Below are positions 33,832 through 43,107 of a DNA stretch of 64,000 nt, one piece after another (the first letter of the stretch is position 1; each line of letters starts with the position of its first letter). The translations under genes and the position numbers were made by a program. The stretch comes from Verrucomicrobiaceae bacterium. GTDB lineage: Bacteria > Verrucomicrobiota > Verrucomicrobiia > Verrucomicrobiales > Verrucomicrobiaceae. Below the pieces are notes generated by a model. That model saw nothing but the letters and a program-made list of their open reading frames with translations, was not told the origin of the DNA and did not search any database. The stretch lies in assembly GCA_016795365.1 (NCBI GenBank), contig JAEUHN010000047.1, positions 1 through 64,000 on the forward strand, read 5' to 3'.

Positions 33832-33855
33832 ACCCATTTTCGGACGCTACCCATC

Positions 33856-36800
33856 ATGAAGAGAGTTTGGCAACATCCCGAGGAAGCAAAGACCGGCCGC
33901 CGCTACTGGCGCAGCATTGGTGAGCTCGAGCAGCGCGAGGACTTCCTGAAGAATCTGGGTCGCGAATTCCCCAATGGCGACGAATTGAGTGAAGAGGAGC
34001 GTGAGAACTCTCGCCGCACCTTCCTCAAGATCATGGGTGCCAGCGTTGGCATGATGGGGCTCGCGTCTTGCCGTCGCCCCACGATCAACATCCTCCCCTA
34101 CACCAAGAGCGTGGAGTGGATGGTTCCCGGCAAGCCGCTGCTTTACGCGACGGCCATGCCACGTGCTTTTGGCGTGACGCCAATGGTGGTCACCACCCAT
34201 GAGGGACGTCCAACGCATCTGTCCGGCAATCCTTTGCACCCCTCGGTGAGCGGCGGCCTGGATGCTTTTGCTCAGGCTTCAATTCTTGATCTCTACGATC
34301 CTGATCGCTCGCAAAAAATCTTGATCGACGGCAAGAAGGCAGATGCTGCCGCGCTCGATAAGGCCTTCGATAATCTCAAGAAGTCGGCTTCTGCTGATGG
34401 GCTCGCTATTCTTGTGGGTGCGGAGCGTTCTCCGACGGCTGACCGCCTCCGTGGGGAAGTCCTCAAGAAGTTCCCCAAAGCCAAGCTTTACAGCTACGAG
34501 GCCATCAACCGCGACGTGCAGACAGCGGTGAACAAGAGCCTTCTGGGTGCCGGAGTGCAGCCCGTAGTGAACCTCGAGAAAGCATCGCGCATCTTCTCGC
34601 TCGACTGCGATTTTCTTGGTCTGGATCCTGTCTCTGAAGATGGGGTCGCCCAGTTCTCGAAGGGGCGCGCAGCGGACAAGCCTGATGAGGCGGACAAGAT
34701 GAACCGCCTCTACGTAGTGGAGAATCGCTACACCTTGACGGGCGCCATGGCTGACCACCGCAAGGCGGTAGCAGCCAGCCAGCTCGCCACTGCGGCAGCG
34801 CTCCTCGCTGCCAAGATTGATCCGTCGCTTGCGGGAAGTGTTTCCAATCTGGCAAGCGCAGCCTCCCCTGAGCTGAAGATCTGGGTTGAGACCGCTGCGG
34901 ATGACCTCCTCGCCAACAAGGGCAAGGCGGTTGTGCTCGCGGGTTCGCGCACCGACGCAGCCGTTCAGGCTCTCGCCGTTGCGATGAACAACGCCCTGGG
35001 CGCCTTCGGTTCGGTCATCGAGACCTATAAGGCGACCGGGAATGAAGCCGGCTCGATCAAGGATCTTGCTGACGCCATCGCGGCAGGCGGTGTGAAGACC
35101 ATCGTTTCCCTGACCGCCGCAGATCCAATGTTTGACGCCCCTTCTTCGTTGGAGCTGGCCAGGAACATCAAGGAGAAGAAGGTGGTGCTCGTGCATCTTG
35201 GCCTTCGGTTGAACGCGACGGCTCGTGCCGCCAACATCCACATTCCGGCTGCCCATTATTTGGAAGCCTGGGGCGATGCGGTCAGCCTGAACGGCGTGTA
35301 TTCAATTGTGCAGCCGATGATTCAGCCGTTGTTCGGTGGAATCTCTGAGATCGAAGTTCTGCTCGCCTTGCTCGACAAAAAGAAGTTTGCCGTCGAGGTG
35401 CCCAAAGCTGGAGCCGCTCCAACTGCAGCCACCGATGATCCTGCCTACGCCGCCGTTCGCGAGTCGTTCGCAGCTGCTGCTGGTGGCGCTAACGAGGAGA
35501 AGTGGAACTTCACACTCCGGGATGGTTTCTTGAAGGGCAGTCAGGCGATATCTTCGACGGCAACAGTAAACTCTACTGGCATCGCCAGCTTTGTAGCGGC
35601 TGCCAAGTCCGCCGCGACACTATCCGCGACTTCGCCAGAGATAGTGCTGGTTCCTGACAGCAGCGTTTACGACGGTCGCTACATCAACAACGCTTGGCTC
35701 CAGGAAGCGCCCGATCCAGTCACCAAATTGACCTGGGACAACGCAGCTCTGATTGGCTCGGCAACCTACAAGGCCCTGGGCTTGGTTGAGGGTCAACAAG
35801 CAGCCGAAGGCTTGGTGCAGAAGATCAAGATCACCGTCGGCGGCAAGGAACTCGTTATTCCCGCTATCGAGGCTCCTGGTCACGTTTCGAATTCAATCAC
35901 CATTCCTCTTGGCTACGGTCAGGAGGCGACTGGCAATGTCGGCAAGGGCGCTGGTTTTAACGCCTTCGCTATGCTGACCAACCCTGGCGAGTTTGTTCTC
36001 ACCGGAGCCAAGGTCGAGGTGCTGAAAGACACGTATCAGCTGGCCATCACCCAGGAGCACAACTCGATGGAAGGACGCAGTGTCTTCCGTGAAGGCACGG
36101 CTGAACTGCTGAAGAAGGAGCCCGCCTTTGCACAGACCACGGGCATCGACAGCCATATCCCGCCGTCGATGAGCTTCTACAACGGTCAGTTCGGCAAGAA
36201 GGGCGTCGATAGTCCAGACGGATTCGACTTCGATCAGAAGCATCAGTGGGGCATGACGATCGACCTGAGCAAGTGCATCGGTTGCACGGCCTGCTTGATC
36301 GCCTGCCAGTCGGAAAACAACATCCCTGTCGTTGGCAAAGACCAGGTGCAGAAGGGCCGCGTGATGCACTGGATCCGTATGGATCGTTACTTCGCCACCT
36401 CCGAAGTAGGCGCTGAAAAGCGTGGCCGTGATGACGTCGATATTGCCCCGACGCCTGAGCAGCTGGAGAACGCAGAGATGGTCCATCAGCCGGTCGCCTG
36501 CCAGCAGTGCGAGTCCGCTCCTTGCGAAACCGTTTGTCCGGTCAATGCCACGGTTCACACCGAGGAGGGCCTCAATGCCATGGTTTACAACCGTTGCATC
36601 GGAACCCGTTACTGCGCCAACAACTGCCCTTACACGGCCCGGCGTTTCAACTGGTTCGATTACAACAAGCGCCCGCTCGACGAACTCTACTGGGGCCCGC
36701 TGAGCACTCCTGAGAAGACGGGTATGCGCGAGATCACCAAGCTTCAGAAGAACCCGAACGTCACCGTTCGTATGCGCGGGGTCATCGAGAAGTGCACCTA

Positions 36801-37113
36801 CTGCGTGCAGCGCCTCGAAACCGCCAAGATCACGCAGATCCAGAAACAGCGTGACTCGAAGGATTTCCGCATTCCAACGGACAGTGTTAAGAGCGCGTGC
36901 CAGCAGGCCTGCCCAGCTGGAGCCATTGAGTTTGGTGACCTTGGCAACAAGGACAGCAAAGTGCTCAAGCTCAAAGCATCGAATCGCAACTACGAGGTCC
37001 TCAAGTATCTCAACACCCGCCCGCGCACCAGCTATCTGGCTCGCATTCGCAACGTGAACCCCAAGATGCCGGGCGCAGCTGGCATCGCAGCCTGGAGCGG
37101 CAAGAATTTCTAA
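33856..37113 (+). CDS. actB: Alternative complex III subunit ActB, molybdopterin-like plus FeS protein
   Basis: A 1085-residue fusion. Residues to about 780 resemble the molybdopterin oxidoreductase family, which in ActB carries no Mo cofactor. Residues about 800-1085 form a four-cluster ferredoxin part: CIGCTACLIAC, CQQCESAPCETVCP, CIGTRYCANNCP and CTYCVQRLE, then CQQACPAGA. A twin-arginine motif (SRRTFLKIMGASVG) starts near residue 52, after an N-terminal extension as is usual for ActB, so the folded protein is exported by Tat. Electrons from quinol oxidation near ActC are thought to pass through these clusters to the ActA and ActE hemes. It begins 24 bp after actA. Confidence 0.95.
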   Translation: MKRVWQHPEEAKTGRRYWRSIGELEQREDFLKNLGREFPNGDELSEEERENSRRTFLKIMGASVGMMGLASCRRPTINILPYTKSVEWMVPGKPLLYATAMPRAFGVTPMVVTTHEGRPTHLSGNPLHPSVSGGLDAFAQASILDLYDPDRSQKILIDGKKADAAALDKAFDNLKKSASADGLAILVGAERSPTADRLRGEVLKKFPKAKLYSYEAINRDVQTAVNKSLLGAGVQPVVNLEKASRIFSLDCDFLGLDPVSEDGVAQFSKGRAADKPDEADKMNRLYVVENRYTLTGAMADHRKAVAASQLATAAALLAAKIDPSLAGSVSNLASAASPELKIWVETAADDLLANKGKAVVLAGSRTDAAVQALAVAMNNALGAFGSVIETYKATGNEAGSIKDLADAIAAGGVKTIVSLTAADPMFDAPSSLELARNIKEKKVVLVHLGLRLNATARAANIHIPAAHYLEAWGDAVSLNGVYSIVQPMIQPLFGGISEIEVLLALLDKKKFAVEVPKAGAAPTAATDDPAYAAVRESFAAAAGGANEEKWNFTLRDGFLKGSQAISSTATVNSTGIASFVAAAKSAATLSATSPEIVLVPDSSVYDGRYINNAWLQEAPDPVTKLTWDNAALIGSATYKALGLVEGQQAAEGLVQKIKITVGGKELVIPAIEAPGHVSNSITIPLGYGQEATGNVGKGAGFNAFAMLTNPGEFVLTGAKVEVLKDTYQLAITQEHNSMEGRSVFREGTAELLKKEPAFAQTTGIDSHIPPSMSFYNGQFGKKGVDSPDGFDFDQKHQWGMTIDLSKCIGCTACLIACQSENNIPVVGKDQVQKGRVMHWIRMDRYFATSEVGAEKRGRDDVDIAPTPEQLENAEMVHQPVACQQCESAPCETVCPVNATVHTEEGLNAMVYNRCIGTRYCANNCPYTARRFNWFDYNKRPLDELYWGPLSTPEKTGMREITKLQKNPNVTVRMRGVIEKCTYCVQRLETAKITQIQKQRDSKDFRIPTDSVKSACQQACPAGAIEFGDLGNKDSKVLKLKASNRNYEVLKYLNTRPRTSYLARIRNVNPKMPGAAGIAAWSGKNF

Positions 37114-37116
37114 GCC

Positions 37117-38613
37117 ATGGCAGCCACCGAATCAGCCTCCCATCAGGACTCCGGCGCTTACACAGCTCTGGACCGCGAGCCACTGGTGCTGAACAATCGT
37201 TCGTTCAGCTGGATCACCAATCGCATCTGCGGAATCGTTGAGAACAAGCAGCCTTTTGGCTGGTGGGTGCTCTTCATTCCCTCGGTGATCCTCACTGGCA
37301 TCATGGCCTTCTGTTTTGTTTATCTCATCGCCACAGGTGTTGGTGTGTGGGGGCAGAAACAGCCGGTGGATTGGGCGTGGGACATCACGAACTTCGTGTT
37401 CTGGATCGGTATCGGTCACGCGGGAACCCTGATTTCCGCCATTCTCTTCCTGACCCGCCAAAGGTGGCGCACGTCTGTGAATCGCGCCGCCGAAGCGATG
37501 ACGATCTTCGCCGTGATGTGCGCGGGTCTTTTCCCCGCCTTCCATGTGGGTCGTGTTTGGATGGTGTGGTTCCTCGCACCGATTCCAAATGCGAATGCGA
37601 TCTGGCAGAATTTCAAATCACCTCTTCTGTGGGATGTGTTCGCCGTCTCGACGTATTTCACCGTGTCTGCGATCTTCTGGTATCTGGGTCTTGTCCCAGA
37701 CCTCGCCACCTTGCGTGATCGTTGCAAACCCGGCATCCGCAAGATGATGTATGGCATCTTCTCGCTCGGCTGGCGTGGCGCGAATCGTCACTGGAGCCAC
37801 TACGAGACAGCCTACATGCTGCTCGCGGCGCTCTCGACTCCGCTCGTGCTTTCCGTGCACTCGGTGGTGTCCTTCGACTTCGCCACGTCGGTCGTCCCAG
37901 GCTGGCACGCCACGATCTTCCCGCCTTACTTCGTAGCGGGCGCCATCTTCGGTGGCTTCGCCATGGTGCTCACGCTCATGATTCCGGTGCGCTCGATCTA
38001 CGGTCTCCATGACCTGATCACGCCAAAGCACATCGACAACATGGCCAAGATCATCCTGCTCACAGGCACGATCGTTGGCTATGCCTACAGCATGGAGTTC
38101 TTCATGGCTTACTACGGTGCGAATCCGTTCGAGCTTCAGACTTTCAAGCTTCGCGGTCTCTACGGCCCGAGCACTTGGTATTACTATGCGATGTTCGGCT
38201 GCAACGTGTTTGCCCCGCAGATCTTCTGGATCAAGAAGATGCGCACGAACCTCATCGCCGTGATGATCGTCTGCATGTTCGTCAATGCAGGTATGTGGTA
38301 TGAACGTTATGTGATCATCGTGACCACCCTGGAACGTCACCTGACGCCAGGCTCCTGGCGTGTGTTCCATGCGACCTGGGTCGATATCACGACCTTCATC
38401 GGGACCTTTGGGTTCTTCATGATGAACTTCCTTTTGTTCCTTCGCTTCCTTCCAGTCATTGCGATCGGTGAAGTGAAGGGCGTGACTCCTGCCGCTGATC
38501 CTCACGCAGGCGAGTCCCACGAGCATGGCGTGCAGGAGGACGACGCCATGGGCTACGAAACACCTGCCAGCACCTATCCGGGTGGCGTGAAACCTGCGGC
38601 GACGGCTGCCTAA
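37117..38613 (+). CDS. actC: Alternative complex III subunit ActC, NrfD-like membrane protein
   Basis: A 498-residue polytopic protein of the NrfD/PsrC family with about ten helices. Typical pieces are [31 protein letters not shown] basic loop ([17 protein letters not shown]), [20 protein letters not shown] loop ([14 protein letters not shown]) and [13 protein letters not shown]. ActC is the quinol-oxidising membrane subunit. The His-rich, Ala/Pro-rich C-terminal tail (about residues 455-498) is probably cytoplasmic or flexible. It starts 3 bp after the actB stop. Confidence 0.95.
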   Translation: MAATESASHQDSGAYTALDREPLVLNNRSFSWITNRICGIVENKQPFGWWVLFIPSVILTGIMAFCFVYLIATGVGVWGQKQPVDWAWDITNFVFWIGIGHAGTLISAILFLTRQRWRTSVNRAAEAMTIFAVMCAGLFPAFHVGRVWMVWFLAPIPNANAIWQNFKSPLLWDVFAVSTYFTVSAIFWYLGLVPDLATLRDRCKPGIRKMMYGIFSLGWRGANRHWSHYETAYMLLAALSTPLVLSVHSVVSFDFATSVVPGWHATIFPPYFVAGAIFGGFAMVLTLMIPVRSIYGLHDLITPKHIDNMAKIILLTGTIVGYAYSMEFFMAYYGANPFELQTFKLRGLYGPSTWYYYAMFGCNVFAPQIFWIKKMRTNLIAVMIVCMFVNAGMWYERYVIIVTTLERHLTPGSWRVFHATWVDITTFIGTFGFFMMNFLLFLRFLPVIAIGEVKGVTPAADPHAGESHEHGVQEDDAMGYETPASTYPGGVKPAATAA

Positions 38614-38631
38614 TCCTTTCCGAAGATCATC

Positions 38632-39231
38632 GTGAGCACCACACTGAAAAGAGTTCATGGTTACCTGGCTGAGTTTGACTCGGCCAAGGACCTGTATCAC
38701 GCCGCCGAACATGTTCGTGATCAGGGTTTCCAGCGCTGGGATTGTCATTCGCCCTTCCCGATTCATGGACTTGATGGGGCCATGGGAGTGAAGAGGTCGA
38801 AGTTGCCTTGGTTCGTATTCTTTGGCGGCATGGCTGGCACCTGCACGGCTTTCATCATGGAAACGCTCACACAGACCACGTTCTGGAGCGACAGAGGTTT
38901 GGGTTTCCTTGAGAAGATTGCAGAAACCTATCCAACGGTGGTGCAGGCCAAGCCAACTGGCTTCGTGACCTTGCCTGCGTTCTTCCCCGTGATGTTCGAA
39001 CTCACGATTTTGTTCAGCGCGTTCACCGTGTTGTTCGGATTGCTGGCATTCATCGGTTTACCACGCTGGAACCATCCCCTTTTCACCTCCAAGCGATTCG
39101 AGAAGTTCTCGGACGATGGATTCTTTGTGAGCATTGAAGCTCGCGATCCCAAGTTCTCCCAGGAGGCGACCAAGGCCTTCCTTGAGAAGATTGGCGCCAA
39201 GAACATCGAGCTTGTGGAGGACGACATCTAG
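38632..39231 (+). CDS. actD: Alternative complex III subunit ActD (DUF3341)
   Basis: A 199-residue protein with a GTG start. A cytoplasmic N-terminal domain (HGYLAEFDSAKDLYHAAEHV) is followed by two membrane helices around residues 58-78 (WFVFFGGMAGTCTAFIMETL) and 110-140 (FFPVMFELTILFSAFTVLFG), and a C-terminal soluble part (DGFFVSIEARDP). This is the DUF3341/ActD layout; the subunit carries no cofactor and packs between ActC and ActF. Confidence 0.93.
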   Translation: MSTTLKRVHGYLAEFDSAKDLYHAAEHVRDQGFQRWDCHSPFPIHGLDGAMGVKRSKLPWFVFFGGMAGTCTAFIMETLTQTTFWSDRGLGFLEKIAETYPTVVQAKPTGFVTLPAFFPVMFELTILFSAFTVLFGLLAFIGLPRWNHPLFTSKRFEKFSDDGFFVSIEARDPKFSQEATKAFLEKIGAKNIELVEDDI

Positions 39232-39240
39232 TCTGCGGTC

Positions 39241-39906
39241 ATGAAATATTTCTTCCTCAGCTACTTCTTCATCGCGCTCATGGTGGTTGGCCTTGCGGGC
39301 ACCCGCGGCAGCAAGAGCACACAGCCCCCTCTCGAGATCTTCCCTGACATGGACCAGCAGGCCAAGGTGAAGTATCAGGCGGCGAGCGGATTCTTTGCCG
39401 ATGGCATTGGTTCACGTCTGCCGGTCGCTAACACGGTCCCGATGGGCTTTGAAGTTCCTGGCAAACCGGCTGCTGATGGCGCAAAGCCTGCGGTATTTGG
39501 CTTCAGCAACGGCCTCGATTTCTATAGCACGGGACGTTCCAAAGAGGATCACGACTTCTATGGTGACGGATTCCCTGCCGAGTTGGAACTGGATGCGGCA
39601 CTTCTTGAGCGCGGCCAGCAGCGGTTTGGAATTTACTGCGCGGTGTGCCACGGCGCATCTGGCAATGGCAAGGGCATCACCTCGAAATACGGAATCCTAA
39701 CTGCTTTCAATTTTCAGCAACCCGGAGCCACCGATCCCGCGAACGCAACCGCGTATCGCCCGACTGGCGCGATCTTCGACACCATCACGAACGGCAAGGG
39801 TTTGATGGGACCCTACGGCGGCGTCATTCCCGTGCGCGACCGCTGGGCCATCATCGCCTACATCCGCACGCTGCAAGCGGCGGGCAAGGAGGCAGGAGTT
39901 CAGTAA
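39241..39906 (+). CDS. actE: Alternative complex III subunit ActE, monoheme cytochrome c
   Basis: A 221-residue class I cytochrome c with an N-terminal hydrophobic signal or anchor (FFLSYFFIALMVVGLAG) and one heme site, YCAVCHGASGNGKG, near residue 138. The distal methionine is probably in NGKGLMGPYGG. No lipobox Cys is seen, unlike many ActE proteins that are lipid-anchored, so anchoring is likely by the uncleaved helix. ActE receives electrons from ActA and hands them to a soluble or membrane-bound cytochrome c or directly to an oxidase. Confidence 0.93.
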   Translation: MKYFFLSYFFIALMVVGLAGTRGSKSTQPPLEIFPDMDQQAKVKYQAASGFFADGIGSRLPVANTVPMGFEVPGKPAADGAKPAVFGFSNGLDFYSTGRSKEDHDFYGDGFPAELELDAALLERGQQRFGIYCAVCHGASGNGKGITSKYGILTAFNFQQPGATDPANATAYRPTGAIFDTITNGKGLMGPYGGVIPVRDRWAIIAYIRTLQAAGKEAGVQ

Positions 39907-39924
39907 CGGCAAGCGTTTCCCGGC

Positions 39925-41247
39925 ATGAGCGATCATCACGTCAGTTTCAAAGATCTGCCAGCAGGCGGTGAAAAATTCGAGCCAGCCAAGGCATCGAAGC
40001 TCATCGGTTTGTTTGGTGCGCTTGGCGGCCTTGGTATCCTTGGCTCCCTCTACTTCTTCCTCAATTCAGCTACGAGGCCCGCGTTCTCCTACAGCTGGCT
40101 TTTCGCCATCTTCTTCTGCTTCACATTTGTGTGCGGTGGCTGCTTCTGGATTCTGCTTCACAATGCATCGAACTCCTCCTGGGGCGTTGTGATTCGTCGC
40201 TTGTTTGAAAACCTGGGGGTGCTGGCCATTCCTCTTGGTCTCCTCGCGGCTCCGCTGTTGTTCAAGCCAGTCAACGAACACCTTTACGAGTGGATGAACC
40301 ACCACCGCACGGCTGCTGCCCATGCTGCCGAGCACCACACGACCGTCGCTGAGGCCCTCCACCACATGTCGTTGGAGAACCCCCATCTTCACCCGCTGGT
40401 CGAGAAGTTCGGCTATTTGAATAACAGCACTTGGTTCAGCTGGACCACGCGGTTCGTGGCCTACTTTGGCATCCTTGGCTTTATTGCCTTCACACTGCGG
40501 AACAAGTTTCTTTGCCAGGAGAAAGACGGTGCCATCAAGCACACGATTCGTGCGCGCCAGTTCGCTTGCATCACCTTGTTCCCCTTCGCTCTAACCGTCA
40601 CCTTCGCGGCAGTCGATTGGCTGATGGGCCTCGATTATCTGTGGTTCTCCACGATGTGGGGTGTTTACATCTTTGCAGGCTGCGCTTGGTCTTCGATGGC
40701 GCTGATGCTGTTGCTGGTGAGCTATCTTCGTGGGCTTGGTTACCTCCAGAAGGTCGTGACCATGGAGCATTACCATCTCATGGGTAAGTTGCTCTTCGCC
40801 TTCACGGTGTTCTGGGCTTACATCGCCTTCAGCCAATACTTCCTGATCTGGTATGCGAACATCCCGGAGGAAACTCGGTTCTATTTCATTCGAAACACCG
40901 AAGGCTGGCGTTGGGTGAGTATCTTCATCGTGATCGGCCACTTCATTGCTCCGTTTGTCGTCCTCCTTTCCCAGCCAAGGAAGAAGAATCCGAAGGTCAT
41001 TTGTGCGATCGCGTTGTGGGTGATCCTGATGCACCTCGTGGACATTTACTGGAATGTTGTCCCTGAGCGCGCTCCATCGCTTGGCGTCGATTCGGTGTTG
41101 GTTCCGAACGCCTGGGTGGGAGACATCGTTGCCCTCTGCGCTGTGGCGGGAACCCTTGGTTACCTTTATCTCCGCAGTCTCGGAGCCAACAGCCTCTACG
41201 CTTGGCGTGATCCTCGCCTCATCGAGTCCATCAACGTGAAGAACTAA
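39925..41247 (+). CDS. actF: Alternative complex III subunit ActF
   Basis: A 440-residue polytopic protein related to ActC/NrfD, with about ten helices. Marks are SRTTWFSWTTRF-like segment (NNSTWFSWTTRFVAYFG), AVDWLMGLDYLWFSTMWGVY, and FAYIAFSQYFLIWYANIPEE (here WAYIAFSQYFLIWYANIPEE), the strongest ActF signature, followed by FYFIRNTEGWRWVS. It completes the six-gene ActABCDEF set in the usual order. The subunit may contribute to proton movement. Confidence 0.94.
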   Translation: MSDHHVSFKDLPAGGEKFEPAKASKLIGLFGALGGLGILGSLYFFLNSATRPAFSYSWLFAIFFCFTFVCGGCFWILLHNASNSSWGVVIRRLFENLGVLAIPLGLLAAPLLFKPVNEHLYEWMNHHRTAAAHAAEHHTTVAEALHHMSLENPHLHPLVEKFGYLNNSTWFSWTTRFVAYFGILGFIAFTLRNKFLCQEKDGAIKHTIRARQFACITLFPFALTVTFAAVDWLMGLDYLWFSTMWGVYIFAGCAWSSMALMLLLVSYLRGLGYLQKVVTMEHYHLMGKLLFAFTVFWAYIAFSQYFLIWYANIPEETRFYFIRNTEGWRWVSIFIVIGHFIAPFVVLLSQPRKKNPKVICAIALWVILMHLVDIYWNVVPERAPSLGVDSVLVPNAWVGDIVALCAVAGTLGYLYLRSLGANSLYAWRDPRLIESINVKN

Positions 41248-41256
41248 TCGCGATCC

Positions 41257-41619
41257 ATGTCCGACTCTCCTTCCAACAAACGCGCTCCAGGTTTCGTCTG
41301 GCTCCTCGGAGTCTTCGCTGGTTTTGCAGTGCTTGGCTCCGTCCTCAGCAAGGTGTTTACCAACGAGCGTCCGGACCCCCGCGCTGCTGAACGATCCGCT
41401 AATCTCGCTGAGATCAGCAAGGCACAGAACGACAACTTAGCCAAGATGGGCCTTGAGAAAGGCAAGAGTGCAGCACGTCTTGCCAGCAGTCTTGAGGTTC
41501 TGAAGAAACAAGCACCCACCAAGAGCAACATGGTGGTCCCAGGGTCCCCGACTCAACTCAAGCAGGCCGCCACACCCGCGCCAGCGGCAGCCCCTGCTGC
41601 TCCAGCACCAGCGAAGTAA
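41257..41619 (+). CDS. Small membrane protein of the respiratory cluster
   Basis: A 120-residue protein that I do not recognise. A short basic N-terminus leads into one membrane helix (PGFVWLLGVFAGFAVLGSVL, residues 11-30), then a charged helical stretch and an Ala/Pro-rich tail (last 20 residues). No heme or metal motif is seen. It lies 9 bp after actF and 9 bp before the CcoN-like gene, so it is surely transcribed with them. It could be an assembly or linker subunit between alternative complex III and the following oxidase-like proteins; this is inference from position. Confidence 0.65.
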   Translation: MSDSPSNKRAPGFVWLLGVFAGFAVLGSVLSKVFTNERPDPRAAERSANLAEISKAQNDNLAKMGLEKGKSAARLASSLEVLKKQAPTKSNMVVPGSPTQLKQAATPAPAAAPAAPAPAK

Positions 41620-41628
41620 CTTCCTTTT

Positions 41629-43107
41629 ATGCAGAACGAGGCTTCCACTGCCGATCAAAATGCTGACAACCTTCGTCGCGCGGCTATCGACCGCTCGGTA
41701 AAGGGGCCGGTATTGTTCCTCTTCACCAATGCGGCCTTTTGGCTCATGGCTTCCACGCTCATGGGCTTTATCGCCGCCGTGAAACTGGTGTCTCCGGGCT
41801 TCATGGACTGGGGTTCATGGCTGACCTACGGCAGACTTCAGCCTGCTCATATTGATGCGCTGGTCTATGGATGGGGCATTCAGGCAGGTCTGGGCGTCGC
41901 CTTGTGGCTCATGGCCAGGCGCACTGCCGTCGTGCTCAAAGGTGGCCAGGGCACGCTCATCACTCTCGGGGTTCTTTGGAATATCGCCGTGACGGTTGGG
42001 ATCTTTGGAATTCTGGGTGGCGGCAATCGCTCGATCGAATGGCTTGAGTTTCCACAGGGCGTGTGGCCGGTGATGCTGGGCATCTTTGTGGTGTATGCAT
42101 TCAAGATCGTCAGCATGGCCGCCAAGCCCGATCGCACCGAGGGCTTCATGGTCAGCACGTGGTATATCCTTGCCGCCTGCTTGTTCTTCCCGTGGATTTT
42201 CATTACGGCAAACAGCCTTTTGAACAATATGGAGTTGGGTGCCCTGGGTGCGGCGATCAACTCGTGGTATGTGCATGGTGTCATCCTCCTCTTCTTTGTT
42301 CCAATTGGGGTTGGCTCGGCCTACTACTTCATTCCGAAGATTACCGGGCAGCCCATTCACAGTGCCCAGCTAGCCCAGATGGGCTTCTGGATGTTGGTGA
42401 TCCTCGGCGGCTGGACAGGGATGCAGCGCTACATTGGCGGTCCACTGCCGGCATGGATGCCTTCGATCGGCGCGATGGCTGGTGTTTTGCTTTTGATTCC
42501 CGTGGGCGTTGTCGGCCTCAACCATCATCTCACGACGCTGGGCCAGCATAGTCAGGTCGGCAGCAGCCCGACTCTGCGGTTCACGTTCTTCGGGGCGTTG
42601 TTCTATCCTGTGTCAGGACTCGTGCTTGCGCTTCTCTCGGCCTCTTGGTCTGGCATGGCTCTTCAATTTACCCACGCATGGTATGGCTACCAGATCGTGG
42701 CCGTGTATGGATTTTTCAGCATGTGCGTGTTCGGGGCGATCTATTACATCGTGCCTCGTCTCGCTGGCTGTGAGTGGCTCTCCGTGCGTCTGATCCGCAA
42801 TCACTTCTGGTTCTCCGTCTATGGCATTGGGACCATCGTTGTCACCAGCGTGGTTGGTGGCATTCAGCACGGTGGTGGCTTGAATGACGTTGCTAACTGG
42901 AATAGTTCGTTCTGGGGCGTCGTGATGAATTCCCGTCCTTATATCTCAGCCAGAGCGGTCGCTTGGGCGTTGATTCTTTGGTCGAACTTTTGGTTCTTGA
43001 TTCACTTGATGTTGATGGTGGCGGGTCTTGGACGTCGGAGCTCGGCTCCTACCCTCCTTTCCCACGACCATGAAGATCTGCCCGTCACTGAAGGAGCTAA
43101 GGCATGA
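41629..43107 (+). CDS. CcoN-like (cbb3 subunit I) protein lacking most metal ligands
   Basis: A 492-residue, about 12-helix membrane protein related to cbb3 oxidase subunit I. Aligned by eye, and from memory of typical CcoN sequences, several stretches line up without gaps: YGRLQPAHIDA, SWYVHGVILLFF, YYFIPK, FWMLVILGGWTGMQR, GPLPAW and GAIYYIVPRLAG. His74 (low-spin heme ligand in helix 2) and His216 (first CuB ligand) are kept. The CuB His pair is Gln266-Arg267, the catalytic Tyr position is Gly260, and the HxH that binds both hemes is Tyr354-Gln-Ile356. A catalytic oxygen-reducing site is therefore not expected. It overlaps the CcoO-like gene by four bases. A structural or electron-transfer role beside alternative complex III is likely. 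Confidence 0.85.
   Translation: MQNEASTADQNADNLRRAAIDRSVKGPVLFLFTNAAFWLMASTLMGFIAAVKLVSPGFMDWGSWLTYGRLQPAHIDALVYGWGIQAGLGVALWLMARRTAVVLKGGQGTLITLGVLWNIAVTVGIFGILGGGNRSIEWLEFPQGVWPVMLGIFVVYAFKIVSMAAKPDRTEGFMVSTWYILAACLFFPWIFITANSLLNNMELGALGAAINSWYVHGVILLFFVPIGVGSAYYFIPKITGQPIHSAQLAQMGFWMLVILGGWTGMQRYIGGPLPAWMPSIGAMAGVLLLIPVGVVGLNHHLTTLGQHSQVGSSPTLRFTFFGALFYPVSGLVLALLSASWSGMALQFTHAWYGYQIVAVYGFFSMCVFGAIYYIVPRLAGCEWLSVRLIRNHFWFSVYGIGTIVVTSVVGGIQHGGGLNDVANWNSSFWGVVMNSRPYISARAVAWALILWSNFWFLIHLMLMVAGLGRRSSAPTLLSHDHEDLPVTEGAKA

Noticed and set aside
42505..42540. The His pair in LNHHLTTL (residues 299-300) of the CcoN-like protein as the CuB ligands
   Set aside because: In the ungapped alignment the CuB pair falls at residues 266-267, about 33 residues earlier, in the GWTG helix; the LNHH pair lies at a following helix end.
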